The notes: generated from the letters alone by a model not told the origin. DNA of 64,000 nucleotides from Phocaeicola intestinalis (GCF_014837065.1 NZ_JACSPP010000001.1:1-64000); one strand, 5' to 3'. Shown: positions 1 to 9,060, counted from the first letter of the stretch. Translations and numbers: made by a program.

Positions 1-437
1 TAGATAGGGGTCAGAACCTGGTTAATGGCTTGTTGCACCAAACGGTCTACCACGGTGGGGATTCCTAAAAGGCGCATATTGCCATTGTCCTTCGGGATTT
101 CTACCCTTTTGACGGGGTTCGGACGGTAAGAACCGTCCATCAAGGAACGGATGAGCGCATCTTTATTGGCTGATAGCCATGAAAACAATTGTTCACATGA
201 CATCTTGTCGATACCGCCACAGCCCTTGTTACCAATCACTGCCTTATAGGCTCGATTAAGATTGGCAGGACTCAGGATTTGCTCGAAAAGGTGTTCCTTG
301 TCGAATGGTACTTCCACGATGTTGTCTTCACACATCCACATGAAAGTCTGCACTCCCCCATACCATTCGGTTTCCGACCTGTCTCTTTGAGGGCAGCCAT
401 TAACTTTAGATAATGTTTTCTGCATTCGTTCTCTCAT
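1..437 (-). CDS. ltrA: Group II intron reverse transcriptase/maturase, N-terminal part
   Basis: Open reading frame running off the left edge; about 145 N-terminal codons are visible. The protein would copy and help splice the intron that encodes it. Seen: after a variable N-terminus comes a segment with ILSPANLNRAYK and NKGCGGIDKM, then RPNPVKRVEIPK and MRLLGIPTVVDRLVQQAI, the conserved RT-0/RT-1 blocks of group II intron reverse transcriptases. The catalytic YADD box, X and any endonuclease domains lie outside the window, so intactness cannot be judged. Two in-frame ATGs exist (437 and 425); either may be used. It lies about 435 nt downstream of the intron 5' end, a normal distance for an ORF placed in domain IV. 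Confidence 0.9.
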   Translation of the reverse strand, partial: MRERMQKTLSKVNGCPQRDRSETEWYGGVQTFMWMCEDNIVEVPFDKEHLFEQILSPANLNRAYKAVIGNKGCGGIDKMSCEQLFSWLSANKDALIRSLMDGSYRPNPVKRVEIPKDNGNMRLLGIPTVVDRLVQQAINQVLTPI

Positions 438-872
438 TAGGTATGTTTCAATTACTATCGTTTAATTATTAGGTTCAGTCCTTCACAAACTCATCGACAC
501 GTTTGCTACTATGACATCTGCTGACTTCTCACGGCAAGCTTTACTCCGCTGATTTCGTTTTTGTTTTTTTTTTTTTTCTCTATTCTCATGCGTCCGTGAG
601 ACCTCCTCGGATAAGGGTATTAACTTTCCATCTTATGTCTGCTTCATTTACACCAACCGTTCCGAATAGCTATAGGGCTTTGATTTGTGATGCAACCTTA
701 CCCACAGTCTTATGCCTTATATGAAGTTTCTGTCCGTCAGACCAGATGTTTGCCGCAAGCTTCTTTCAGATTCCAACTCGCGATGGACACCCTTGCTTTG
801 GGCTGTATGATTCCCGCTATTAGGGCTCATTAGGGACTTGCACCCGTTAGCTAATACTCATGCCGAGCGTAC
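1..872 (-). mobile_element. Group II intron, 5' portion
   Basis: Minus-strand element beginning near 872, where the sequence reads GTACGCTCGGCATGAG, resembling the GUGYG-type 5' end and start of domain I. It continues through about 435 nt of structured RNA (including AACGGGTGCAAGTCCC-like domain I sequence) to the maturase ORF. The 3' half, with domains V and VI, is beyond the window edge. The insertion point is about 10 nt past a strong terminator hairpin (883-913), the target choice typical of class C (IIC) introns; the class itself is inferred. A run of 14 T on the plus strand (564-577) lies inside the intron RNA region. The 5' boundary is uncertain by a few bases. Confidence 0.8.
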
Positions 873-882
873 TACAAAGGAA

Positions 883-913
883 AGCCCCGCAAAAACGACG
901 TTTTTACGGGGCT
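883..913 (-). terminator. Rho-independent terminator of tRNA-Gln, intron target
   Basis: Near-perfect hairpin with AGCCCCG at 883-889 paired to CGGGGCT at 907-913, then A5/T5 and C-G pairs around a 3-nt loop, with one C/A mismatch. On the minus strand it follows the tRNA by about 25 nt and is followed by TTCCTTTGTA, then the intron. Confidence 0.8.
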
Positions 914-938
914 ATACCTTAAAATGACCTGATTTGCG

Positions 939-1009
939 TTGGACTACCAGGATTCGAACCTAGACAAACAGAACCAAAACCTGTTGTGCTGCCATTACAC
1001 CATAGTCCA
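939..1009 (-). tRNA. tRNA-Gln (anticodon UUG)
   Basis: A 71-nt cloverleaf on the minus strand. Acceptor arm TGGACTA pairs with TAGTCCA, discriminator A at 939, no encoded CCA. Anticodon arm ACAGG/TCTGT encloses the loop TTTTGGT, giving anticodon TTG (UUG), which reads CAA for glutamine. The T arm contains GGTTCGAATCC. A -7 promoter box lies 30 nt upstream and a terminator 25 nt downstream, so it is a single-gene unit. Confidence 0.95.
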
Positions 1010-1038
1010 AACTTTCGTGCTTTCCTTAGAAAGCGGTG

Positions 1039-1046
1039 CAAAGATA
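1039..1046 (-). promoter_or_regulatory. -7 promoter box for tRNA-Gln
   Basis: TATCTTTG on the minus strand, matching the Bacteroidetes sigma-ABfr -7 consensus TAnnTTTG, 30 nt upstream of the tRNA 5' end. Confidence 0.65.
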
Positions 1047-1110
1047 AGTGTTTTTTATAATATCCTCCAAATAATTCCCCACTTTTTTTATCTCTTTTTT
1101 CAATATTCCG

Positions 1111-1118
1111 TATCTTTG
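1111..1118 (+). promoter_or_regulatory. -7 promoter box for the tricorn-type protease
   Basis: TATCTTTG ending 24 nt before the ATG at 1143. It is divergent from the tRNA-Gln promoter in the same gap. Confidence 0.65.
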
Positions 1119-1142
1119 CCGCCTATAAATGCATAAGAGTTT

Positions 1143-4100
1143 ATGAAAAAAACAGTATTAGGATTTATGTTAGGGGTAGGATGCGTATCGCTCCAAGCGA
1201 CGACACCACTTTGGATGCGCGATGCTGCCATCTCACCCGATGGAAGCGAAATCGCTTTCTGTTACAAAGGAGATATTTATAAGGTGAATGCCAAGGGAGG
1301 CGAAGCACTACGACTCACCACACAACCTTCGTATGAATCAACCCCCGTATGGTCGCCCGATGGACAACAAATTGCTTTCGCCAGCGATCGCTTTGGAAGC
1401 ACCGACATCTTCGTGATGCCCGCCAGCGGAGGCGAAGCACGCCGGCTGACCAGCAATTCGGCAAACGAAACACCTTCGGCCTTCACACCCGACGGCAAAC
1501 ACGTACTGTTTTCTGCCTCCCTGCAAGACCCGGCAGAAAGTGCCATGTTTCCCACCAGTGCAATGACCGAATTATATCAAGTGTCCGTAGCGGGCGGACG
1601 CACTGAACAAGTATTAGGCACACCGGCGGAAAAAGTGTGCTATGCACCAGCGGGAACCTTCTTCCTCTATCAGGACCGGAAAGGATTCGAAGACGAATGG
1701 CGCAAGCATCACACTTCATCCATCACCCGGGACGTATGGATGTATGACACCACCAGCGGTAAACATACCAACCTGACCGCCCGACCGGGAGAAGACCGCG
1801 ACCCTGTATTGAGTGCCGATGGAAAAACCGTGTACTTCTTGAGCGAACGCAATGGAGGTTCATTCAACGTCTATCGCTTCCCGTTGGACCGCCCTGCTGA
1901 TGTGCAGCCCGTTACTTCATTCAAGGGAAACCCCGTACGCTTCCTCTCAATGAGCCACAACGGTACACTCTGCTACACCTACGATGGCGAAATCTATACC
2001 CAACCCAATGGAGGAAAACCCACTAAGGTCAATATCTCACTTATCCGCGATGAAGAGGAAATGCCCGTCACTTATAATTTTACACGCGGAGCATCGGAAG
2101 CTACGGTATCGCCCGACGGCAAACAGGTGGCGTTCGTGGTGCGGGGTGAAGTGTTCGTGACATCCGTCGAATACGGCACCACCAAGCAAATCACCCATAC
2201 GCCCGAAGCCGAAGAAGGCGTTTCGTTCGGCGCGGACAACCGCACCTTGGTCTATGCCAGCGAGCGCGATGGCATAAGCGGACTTTACACCGCAAAAATC
2301 GTACGTAAAGAAGAAAAGAATTTCCCCAATGCCACGCTGATAGAAGAAGAAGCCCTGCTTCCCTCGAAAACCGTGGAACGAAGCTATCCGAAGTTCTCGC
2401 CCAACGGGAAAGAAATCGCCTTCATCGAAGGGCGTACCCGCCTCATGGTGCTGAACCTGAAGAGCAAGAAGGTGCGTCAGGTGACCGACGGGTCTACGTG
2501 GTACTCGCTTTCGGGAGGCTTTGACTATCAGTGGTCGCCCGACGGGAAATGGTTTGCACTGGAATTCATCGCCCACAAGCACGAGCCTTATTCGGACATC
2601 GGACTGGTTTGCGCCGACGGGAAAAGCCCGATTATCAACCTGACCAACAGCGGTTATACGAGCGGCATGCCCCGCTGGACCATGGACGGAAACGCCCTGC
2701 TCTTCACCACCGAACGGTATGGTATGCGCAATCATGCCTCGTGGGGCTCGCTGGACGATGTGATGATGGTCTTCCTGAACCAGGACGCATACGACAAGTT
2801 CCGCCTGAGCAAAGAGGATTACGAATTGCAAAAGGAACTGGAGAAAGAGCAGGAAAAAGCGGGTGAAACCGCTTCGAAAGACAAGAAAAAGGATAAAAAA
2901 GCGGATGCAAAAACAGATAGCGTGAAATTAATCACGGTTGAACCGGACGGCATAGAAGACCGCATCGTGCGCCTCACGCCCAACTCATCGCGCTTGTCCT
3001 CAGCCGCTATCTCGAAAGACGGGGAAACCCTGTACTATTTATCTGCGTTCGAAGGCGGATTCGACATGTGGAAAATGGACTTGCGCAAGCATGAAACCAA
3101 GCTTCTGCACAAAATGGACGCGCGCTGGGCAAACATGGAAACCGACCGCGAAGGGAATTTCTTCGTGCTGGGAGGCGGAACCATGCAGAAAATGGACGGG
3201 AAATCGGAAAAGCTGGAACCGATTACCTACCGTGCCGAAGTGAAGATGAACCCCTACGAAGAACGCGAATACATCTTCGACAACATCTACCGCGAGGAAA
3301 AGGCACGCTTCTACAACGTGGACATGCACGGCGTGGACTGGGATGCCTTGACGGAGACCTACCGCAAGTTCCTGCCTCATATCAATAACAATTATGATTT
3401 CGCCGAAATGCTGAGCGAATGGCTGGGCGAACTGAACGTATCCCATACCGGCGGACGCTTCTATCCCGAACTGGACACCGAAAGCACTGCCCAACTGGGG
3501 TTATTGTACGACTGGGGGTATACGGGCAACGGATTGCGCATCGCCGAAATCATCGAGAAAGGGCCTTTCGACCGCAAGAGCACCCGTGCCAAATCCGGTG
3601 TGATTATCGAGAAAATCAACGGACAGGCTCTCGAAGCCGATAAAGACTATACTCCTTTATTAAATGGACAGGCAGGCAAGAAAACCTTGGTATCGCTTTA
3701 CGACCCTGAAACAAACCAACGCTGGGAAGAAGTGGTGAAACCCATAAGCAACGGAGCAATGAATGGCTTGCTCTATACGCGCTGGGTAAAGCAACGGGCG
3801 GAGGACGTAAAACGCTGGTCGAACGGACGTTTGGGCTATGTGCACATCGAATCGATGGATGATTCCAGTTTCCGTTCGGTTTATTCGGACATCTTGGGCA
3901 AATACAACCAATGCGAAGGCATCGTGATAGACACCCGCTTCAATGGAGGCGGACGCTTGCACGAGGACATCGAAGTGTTGTTCAGCGGAAAGAAATACTT
4001 CACCCAAGTCATCCGCGGGCGCGAGACCTGCGATATGCCCAGCCGACGTTGGAACAAACCTTCCATCATGGTGCAATGTGAAGCGAACTACTCGAACGCA

Positions 4101-4382
4101 CACGGCACCCCGTGGGTATACAAACATCGCGGACTGGGCAAGCTGGTAGGTGCGCCCGTTCCCGGAACCATGACCAGCGTAAACTGGGTAACGACACAAG
4201 ACCCGACCCTCGTATTCGGCATTCCGGTGGTAGGCTATCGCCTCCCCGACGGAAGCTATCTGGAAAACACCCAGTTAGACCCCGACATCTATGTGCTGAA
4301 CGCTCCCGAAACGATTGTGAAAGGAGAAGACACACAATTGAGAGCAGCCGTAGATGAATTGCTGAAAGAAATCGGAGAATAA
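1143..4382 (+). CDS. Tricorn-type S41 family peptidase, exported
   Basis: 1079 residues. A hydrophobic signal sequence (MKKTVLGFMLGVGCVSLQA) is followed by repeated PD40/WD40-like propeller blades of the type ISPDGSEIAF and WSPDGQQIAF through roughly residue 560. Then come a Lys/Asp-rich linker (about 570-600), more blades, a helical segment, a PDZ-like region and a C-terminal S41 domain. Likely catalytic residues are His768 (NVSHTGG) and Ser984 (EANYSNAH), matching the tricorn His and Ser. Archaeal tricorn is cytosolic and trims proteasome products; this homologue carries a signal peptide, so it probably acts on peptides in the periplasm. It is transcribed alone from the box at 1111-1118. 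Family assignment is secure; the substrate is unknown. Confidence 0.93.
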   Translation: MKKTVLGFMLGVGCVSLQATTPLWMRDAAISPDGSEIAFCYKGDIYKVNAKGGEALRLTTQPSYESTPVWSPDGQQIAFASDRFGSTDIFVMPASGGEARRLTSNSANETPSAFTPDGKHVLFSASLQDPAESAMFPTSAMTELYQVSVAGGRTEQVLGTPAEKVCYAPAGTFFLYQDRKGFEDEWRKHHTSSITRDVWMYDTTSGKHTNLTARPGEDRDPVLSADGKTVYFLSERNGGSFNVYRFPLDRPADVQPVTSFKGNPVRFLSMSHNGTLCYTYDGEIYTQPNGGKPTKVNISLIRDEEEMPVTYNFTRGASEATVSPDGKQVAFVVRGEVFVTSVEYGTTKQITHTPEAEEGVSFGADNRTLVYASERDGISGLYTAKIVRKEEKNFPNATLIEEEALLPSKTVERSYPKFSPNGKEIAFIEGRTRLMVLNLKSKKVRQVTDGSTWYSLSGGFDYQWSPDGKWFALEFIAHKHEPYSDIGLVCADGKSPIINLTNSGYTSGMPRWTMDGNALLFTTERYGMRNHASWGSLDDVMMVFLNQDAYDKFRLSKEDYELQKELEKEQEKAGETASKDKKKDKKADAKTDSVKLITVEPDGIEDRIVRLTPNSSRLSSAAISKDGETLYYLSAFEGGFDMWKMDLRKHETKLLHKMDARWANMETDREGNFFVLGGGTMQKMDGKSEKLEPITYRAEVKMNPYEEREYIFDNIYREEKARFYNVDMHGVDWDALTETYRKFLPHINNNYDFAEMLSEWLGELNVSHTGGRFYPELDTESTAQLGLLYDWGYTGNGLRIAEIIEKGPFDRKSTRAKSGVIIEKINGQALEADKDYTPLLNGQAGKKTLVSLYDPETNQRWEEVVKPISNGAMNGLLYTRWVKQRAEDVKRWSNGRLGYVHIESMDDSSFRSVYSDILGKYNQCEGIVIDTRFNGGGRLHEDIEVLFSGKKYFTQVIRGRETCDMPSRRWNKPSIMVQCEANYSNAHGTPWVYKHRGLGKLVGAPVPGTMTSVNWVTTQDPTLVFGIPVVGYRLPDGSYLENTQLDPDIYVLNAPETIVKGEDTQLRAAVDELLKEIGE

Positions 4383-4406
4383 GAAGCATGAATAAAAATA
4401 ATTGAT

Positions 4407-4534
4407 GAATATCCGCAAACGACCCCTGTAGGGGCATATTGCATACGCCCGAATACGCCAACTTATCCATATGGATGCTTTTAGGCCGTATGCGATACGC
4501 CCCTACAGTTTATTGGGCGGAAATGCGGATATTC
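4407..4534. repeat. 128-bp MITE-like palindromic element
   Basis: Terminal inverted repeats GAATATCCGC (4407-4416) and GCGGATATTC (4525-4534) enclose a second nested inverted pair, CTGTAGGGGCATATTGCATACG against CGTATGCGATACGCCCCTACAG. It fills the gap between two convergent genes, and its right end supplies the stop codon of the minus-strand gene. A short related copy lies at 7225-7277. Confidence 0.75.
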
Positions 4535-5917
4535 AATAAAATGAACCCCAACATGCATCTTTCCCGTTCAACCAATCCTTCAATGAAGTTCGTACAAGAG
4601 AATCGGGCAATAAACTCGTGTCCTGATTCCGTTCATCGGGCCGTACAAAATACGAATGGCTGATGTAAGCTTGGGTTTGGGTATAAGGAAGTTCTACGCA
4701 AAGCACATCACCGAAACAGGTCGGCTTTTGGGAGGTAGGAGTCCCGATAATCGGGAAAAGCGCATTGTCTTTGATGAGCGTCAACAGATAATTGGCACTG
4801 CTGAAGGTATTCTGCCCTTGAATAAACGCCACTTCTCCATGAAAACGACTGGAAGGCTTCGGCATATCACCGGTAAAATCATTCATTACTTGATGTTGTT
4901 CCGCCAACTCCCCTTTCATTGATTCATACTTGTCACGGATAAAAAGCGTAGGATAACACGTTTGCAAGAAATCAGACACACGGATGTAGGAATGAAACGG
5001 ACAAATATCCCGAAGGGAGACACCCAGAAATTCAAGCAACACATCGCCCAATACACTATTCCCTCCTCCATTATAACGCATGTCTATCACCAGCCGATTC
5101 ACGTTATGCACCGCCATTGCACGTGCCATTTCATCCAGGAAATCCGCAAACAACGGAAGACTATCCTCCACGGCTTTATCTGGAGAGACCTGCATCAAAC
5201 GGCATCCTTGCCAATAAGTAAACCGGTCTATCATCGCATTGAACTGAAAATAACACGTATCGCCGATTATCTGATAATGAAAAGGCTCGTTTCTCCTTGC
5301 CGTAACCGGATGCGGAACCTGCTTCACCTGATACAAGCCTGATGCACCTTCATTTAAAGACGAAGGCAAACACACTTCACTTCCATCCGCAAACATAAAG
5401 CGGACACCCCTGTCCGTATCTATCCCCAAAGCGTTCAGAAACGCTTTATTGTTCATAAAAAAGCTTCCCGTAATACAAGCCTTTATCTGATTTTCCGAAG
5501 GAACATAAACCTTTAATTTTTGTATCAATGAACCAATCGGACACGCATTAATAGCTATAAGTTCCTTCCCTGTACAATCCGGAACCGAATCCGGAAGACT
5601 TCGAAAATAAAAACTCCCCTCATAATAACGTAACGTGAAAGGATAAAGCGATGTATCGTCAAGCATCACAAATGTATGCGCATCTTGAAGCAAAGCCAGC
5701 CAACGGTTCAGTTCTACCTGAAACGCCGGACGTTCCATCCGCTCGTCCAACTTATCGCATAAAGATTCGGCATACTTCTCGAAACGTGCAAAAGCCGCCT
5801 CATCTACCAACGGAAGCGGATGAAACGCCTTGATGAAAGCCAACAGATTCATCACTTCATGCTGATACGGATTGCCGGCTTTCTCCTTATATAATATAGG
5901 TATAGGAAAATTATCCA
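4533..5917 (-). CDS. S41-like peptidase domain protein, no signal peptide
   Basis: 461 residues from ATG 5917; a TTG two codons upstream is a less likely start. The C-terminal half looks like an S41 (tail-specific protease) fold: LVIDMRYNGGGNS is the conserved strand-turn, and QNTFSSANYLL holds the candidate nucleophile serine. The N-terminal 200 residues resemble the helical and PDZ-like lead-in seen in Bacteroidales S41 proteins. Unlike most relatives there is no signal peptide; instead the ORF overlaps by 7 nt a small membrane protein, which could tether it. The stop codon lies inside the palindromic element at 4407-4534, so the last residues may have been altered by that insertion. Peptidase activity is inferred from motifs only. 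Confidence 0.75.
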
Positions 5918-6189
5918 TTTTCAATCAAATAAAATGCCATACCCACGATGCCTGCCACAACTCCTATTGCACATCCGCACCAGAAATAGAATGCTAATTT
6001 CTTCTTATCCATATTGCTTTTCCGACTCATCTGTTTGATCAGGCCCGCCATACTTCCGCCAAACACGCCCAAACCAATACCGATAACAAGTCCGGCTGAA
6101 GAGTCTAACACCATTTTCAATATAAAACCAAGAACTACCCCGACACCTGTTCCGATGCCGATATAGCGGTCTGTAATGCTTTCTTTCAT
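5911..6189 (-). CDS. Small glycine-rich membrane protein
   Basis: 92 residues, function unknown. Three hydrophobic stretches: a glycine-rich one (about 10-26, IGIGTGVGVVLGFILKMVL), a second (about 32-50, GLVIGIGLGVFGGSMAGLI) and a third (about 66-88), separated by a basic loop (KQMSRKSNMDKKK). Repeated small residues in a GxxxG pattern suggest close helix packing. It has its own -7 box (6240-6247) and overlaps the start of the S41-like gene, so the two are translated together. No known family was recognised. Confidence 0.7.
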   Translation of the reverse strand: MKESITDRYIGIGTGVGVVLGFILKMVLDSSAGLVIGIGLGVFGGSMAGLIKQMSRKSNMDKKKLAFYFWCGCAIGVVAGIVGMAFYLIENG

Positions 6190-6239
6190 TTTGTTGCTTT
6201 TTGTTTACTTTATATTTCTCTTTTTTCGAATCATAACCG

Positions 6240-6247
6240 CAAAGATA
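6240..6247 (-). promoter_or_regulatory. -7 promoter box for the membrane protein/S41-like pair
   Basis: TATCTTTG on the minus strand, about 50 nt upstream of ATG 6189. Confidence 0.6.
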
Positions 6248-6282
6248 ACGATTTATTTCAAATCACCTATTCCTAATCCTGA

Positions 6283-7116
6283 TTATTCATTTAAACAATA
6301 GCATCTTATCTCCTGCTTGCGAGTATCCAATACGACTTGTGAGAAACGCTTGAAAAACGAAATGCCTATTGTTCTTCGAGATGCCAATGTTGCCAACGTC
6401 ACATTTTTAAATAGCTTTTGATTTACTTTCCCTTGCGCCACTTCATAAACCGTTATCACACTTCCTGCATCCATAAAGCCATAACAAGTATCTTTTTTCA
6501 AAAAGCAAGCGTCAGACATTTGTTCTATATCCTGCTTTGGCAATAAGAAATCACTCCGGTCATACCCCGTATCTATCAAGACATGAGAGCATTTGACGCC
6601 ATTCAGTTCCATTCCCTCCACATAATACAAGCCTCGTTCTTTCTTATAGCGCAAGACCATATCCGGAGTTCCGGAAACAAACGGATGAACATTAGAGATT
6701 GTACCTTCTTCAAAATCAAGCAACCAATTACAACGGTCTATCATGTCTGTACCTATAACCCCATGGATATGTTGCCATTGAAAACGCCGCGGCAATAAGA
6801 TGACTGTCCACAAATTCCCTTCGATATTCCCCAAACACGTATAAAACGAAAAATATTTCTTCACTGAAAAATCATTGCCGGCTATATCTTTCGCGTCCGC
6901 CTGCATAAAAGGATAAAAAGACTCCGGCACGGTATCAGCATAAAGCAAGGTAATATTCGCTCCCGTATCAAAAAGAAAATTCATCCCACTCCCGGAGAAT
7001 GTCACATAACCGTCCTTGTCAAACGCAGAGACAAAAGGATTTATCTTCGGCTTCATTCCGATAAGGAACAACCCTACCGTTGCTATGGATACGATTATGA
7101 AAAGAAGTTTTTTCAT
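6283..7116 (-). CDS. Retropepsin-like aspartyl protease, two DTG motifs
   Basis: 277 residues. An N-terminal hydrophobic segment (about residues 3-20) acts as signal or anchor. Two active-site-type motifs are visible, NFLFDTGANITLL near residue 50 and HVLIDTGYDRSDFLL near residue 180, each in the hydrophobic-D-T-G context of pepsin and retropepsin folds. Two lobes in one chain suggest an internally duplicated (pepsin-like) arrangement or a gag-polyprotein-type protease family common in Bacteroidetes. It sits behind its own promoter box (7178-7185). The substrate is unknown; the clustering with two S41-type genes is notable but no shared pathway is established. Confidence 0.8.
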   Translation of the reverse strand: MKKLLFIIVSIATVGLFLIGMKPKINPFVSAFDKDGYVTFSGSGMNFLFDTGANITLLYADTVPESFYPFMQADAKDIAGNDFSVKKYFSFYTCLGNIEGNLWTVILLPRRFQWQHIHGVIGTDMIDRCNWLLDFEEGTISNVHPFVSGTPDMVLRYKKERGLYYVEGMELNGVKCSHVLIDTGYDRSDFLLPKQDIEQMSDACFLKKDTCYGFMDAGSVITVYEVAQGKVNQKLFKNVTLATLASRRTIGISFFKRFSQVVLDTRKQEIRCYCLNE

Positions 7117-7177
7117 CTGGACGAACTTATTCTATTCATTGATAAAGGCTCTGCATCAGTTCATGTTTTTACCAATG

Positions 7178-7185
7178 CAAAGGTA
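7178..7185 (-). promoter_or_regulatory. -7 promoter box for the aspartyl protease-like gene
   Basis: TACCTTTG on the minus strand, about 62 nt upstream of ATG 7116. Confidence 0.55.
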
Positions 7186-7224
7186 ATGTTTTCTATTTAT
7201 CACGTGAGTTCGGAATCAGAAAAA

Positions 7225-7277
7225 TTGAATATCCGATACGCCTTTACATGGCAATTGAGTAAAATGCTGATATTCAA
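7225..7277. repeat. Short copy of the GAATATCCG palindromic element
   Basis: TTGAATATCCGATACGCC at the left and GCTGATATTCAATA at the right form inverted ends that match those of the element at 4407-4534, but with only about 30 bp between them. It looks like an internally deleted derivative. Confidence 0.6.
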
Positions 7278-7501
7278 TAAACTTTTTGTCTGTCATAACT
7301 GTTTTCCTTAAAAAAACATCCCTAAGATAAACAGTTTATGGATAACATGTAAGCGGCACTTTACATTCTGACGACTTTTGCCGAAAATTGAAATAACGAA
7401 TTAAACTCGTTTTCAATCCGTTGTCTATCTTTTGCACTATGCATTGCCCACACACTCCTTGGGAATGACACAGATGACACACCGAGTCTTACTAAAAGCT
7501 G

Positions 7502-8728
7502 TCACTTCAGCAACCGCTTGCTAAGATAACGCACGGGATACCACACCGATAGGAAACCTACCACGAGGACGGTGACAAAGACCACTGCCACATCTGTCAC
7601 TTCCACACTGACGGGATAAGCATCGACCACAAAGCTGCCCGAACTGCCTAATTTTATCAGCCCGAATACTTGTTGCACCCAGCAGAGTATCAGTCCCAGC
7701 ACCACGCCCACCGATGCGCCAATAAACGAAATCATCCGTCCCTCGAAAAGGAAGATACGGACTATCTGCTTGTCGCTCGCACCCAGGTTACGCAAGGTTG
7801 CCACGTCATCACGCTTATCAATGATGAGCATTGAGAGCGAACCGATGATGTTAAAGCAAGCTATCACGAGAATGAATGTAAGGAAAAGGTAAGAGATAAG
7901 TTTTTCCACACGCATGATGCGGTAGGTATCCGCCTGCTGCTCATAGCGGTCTTCCACACGGAAGTCACCACCTAGCTGCTGCTGAATCTGCCGCTTCACC
8001 GCTTCGGTATCGGCACCGGGAGCAAGGCGGAGATTGACAGCACTCACTTCGGTAGTGTATTGGAAGAGACTACGGGCAAAGTCGATGGAAGTCAGGATGT
8101 AAGAGGCATCGTATTTTTCCTGATTGACCGAAAAAACCAGTCCGGAAGAAAACAGGCTACCGGTGACAAATGCCGTAGAAGGATTGGCAAGGTTCACTTT
8201 CGCACCGCGCCTGGGAGCGTACACCTCTAGAGGGTCAAGGAAACGGATGCTGCTGCCCAATGTGGCGAGCAGCTGAATGCCGGGGATGGCATAGTGAGCC
8301 ACCTCATCGTGCAAGGTCAGCTCACCGCGTCCGTAAAGGATACTGTCGATAGGCGTGAGAATATCGAAGTTGTCTTCCACACCCTTGATAACCGCCATTG
8401 CCTGCCTGCCCTGGTATTGCACCATGGCATTGTCTTCGAGCGAGCGCGACCATACCGCTACCTCGGGCATCTGCCGCAAAGCAAGGATACGCGGGTCTTC
8501 CCCATCGAACACCTTACCGCGCACTGCTGTAATGCGCAATTGAGGGTCGAAGGCGGTAAAAAACGATGCCACAAGATCTTGAAAGCCGTTGAATACCGAC
8601 AGGGTACACACCAACGCCAACGTAGCAAGTGCCACTCCACACACAGAGATGGCGGAAATGACGTTGATGGCATTGTGCGACTTCTTCGAAAACAGGTATC
8701 GGCGGGCGATATAGAAGGGGAAATTCAT
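7502..8728 (-). CDS. LolE-type ABC transporter permease (FtsX family)
   Basis: 408 residues. The N-terminus (FYIARRYLFSKKSHNAINVISAISV) is the cytoplasmic lead and first membrane helix typical of lipoprotein-releasing permeases. A long periplasmic domain (about 45-265) follows, then three helices (about 275-300, 325-350, 375-400) with the FtsX-type segment SMLIIDKRDDVATLRNLGAS. By family, LolC/E release lipoproteins from the inner membrane with the ATPase LolD. The start overlaps the end of rbfA by 4 nt (ATGA), so they are translationally coupled. No LolD is adjacent, so the exact substrate is inferred. Confidence 0.88.
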   Translation of the reverse strand: MNFPFYIARRYLFSKKSHNAINVISAISVCGVALATLALVCTLSVFNGFQDLVASFFTAFDPQLRITAVRGKVFDGEDPRILALRQMPEVAVWSRSLEDNAMVQYQGRQAMAVIKGVEDNFDILTPIDSILYGRGELTLHDEVAHYAIPGIQLLATLGSSIRFLDPLEVYAPRRGAKVNLANPSTAFVTGSLFSSGLVFSVNQEKYDASYILTSIDFARSLFQYTTEVSAVNLRLAPGADTEAVKRQIQQQLGGDFRVEDRYEQQADTYRIMRVEKLISYLFLTFILVIACFNIIGSLSMLIIDKRDDVATLRNLGASDKQIVRIFLFEGRMISFIGASVGVVLGLILCWVQQVFGLIKLGSSGSFVVDAYPVSVEVTDVAVVFVTVLVVGFLSVWYPVRYLSKRLLK

Positions 8729-9060
8729 TTCTTCAGCAACTCGTCGATGTGTGCGGCATAATCTAACGAGTCATCCACAAAGAACTTCAGTTCGGGGATG
8801 ATGCGAAGCTGATAACGCACACGGGTACCCAATTCGTAGCGGATGGACTTCACGTTGTCATTGATATTTTTCACTATCTCTTCAGCACGTTCCGAAGGGA
8901 ACACACTAAGGTAAGCACGTGCATAACTCATATCGGGGCTAATACGCACCACACTTACCGATACCAACACGCCGTGCATTGTCCGCGTCTGCTGCTGGAA
9001 CATCTCGCTCAGCTCTTTCTGAATCAGCCGGGCTATCTTGTTTTGTCTGGTTGTTTCCAT
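8725..9060 (-). CDS. rbfA: Ribosome-binding factor A
   Basis: 111 residues, the usual length. It binds the 30S subunit and assists 16S rRNA 5'-end maturation. Seen: the N-terminus ARLIQKELSEMFQQQTR and the KH-type core VSVVRISPDMSYARAYLSVF, ending RYQLRIIPELKFFVDDSLD, the hallmark order of RbfA. It is the first gene of a two-gene unit with the LolE-type permease. The upstream gap holds a palindromic repeat (9083-9178) and no clear -7 box, so its promoter may lie farther up or it may share transcription with the methyltransferase. Confidence 0.95.
   Translation of the reverse strand: METTRQNKIARLIQKELSEMFQQQTRTMHGVLVSVSVVRISPDMSYARAYLSVFPSERAEEIVKNINDNVKSIRYELGTRVRYQLRIIPELKFFVDDSLDYAAHIDELLKK

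Larger units (their letters stand above)
7117..7501. other. Gene-free stretch between aspartyl protease and LolE-type permease
   Basis: 385 bp without a convincing ORF. It contains the aspartyl protease promoter at its left, the short palindromic repeat at 7225-7277, and AT-rich sequence. No RNA gene was recognised. Confidence 0.5.

Noticed and set aside
939..1136. 65-codon ORF across the tRNA-Gln locus
   Set aside because: Overlaps a clear tRNA on the other strand and the promoter region of the tricorn gene.
2037..2831. 264-codon minus-strand ORF inside the tricorn gene
   Set aside because: Antisense shadow; the plus-strand propeller repeats explain the sequence.
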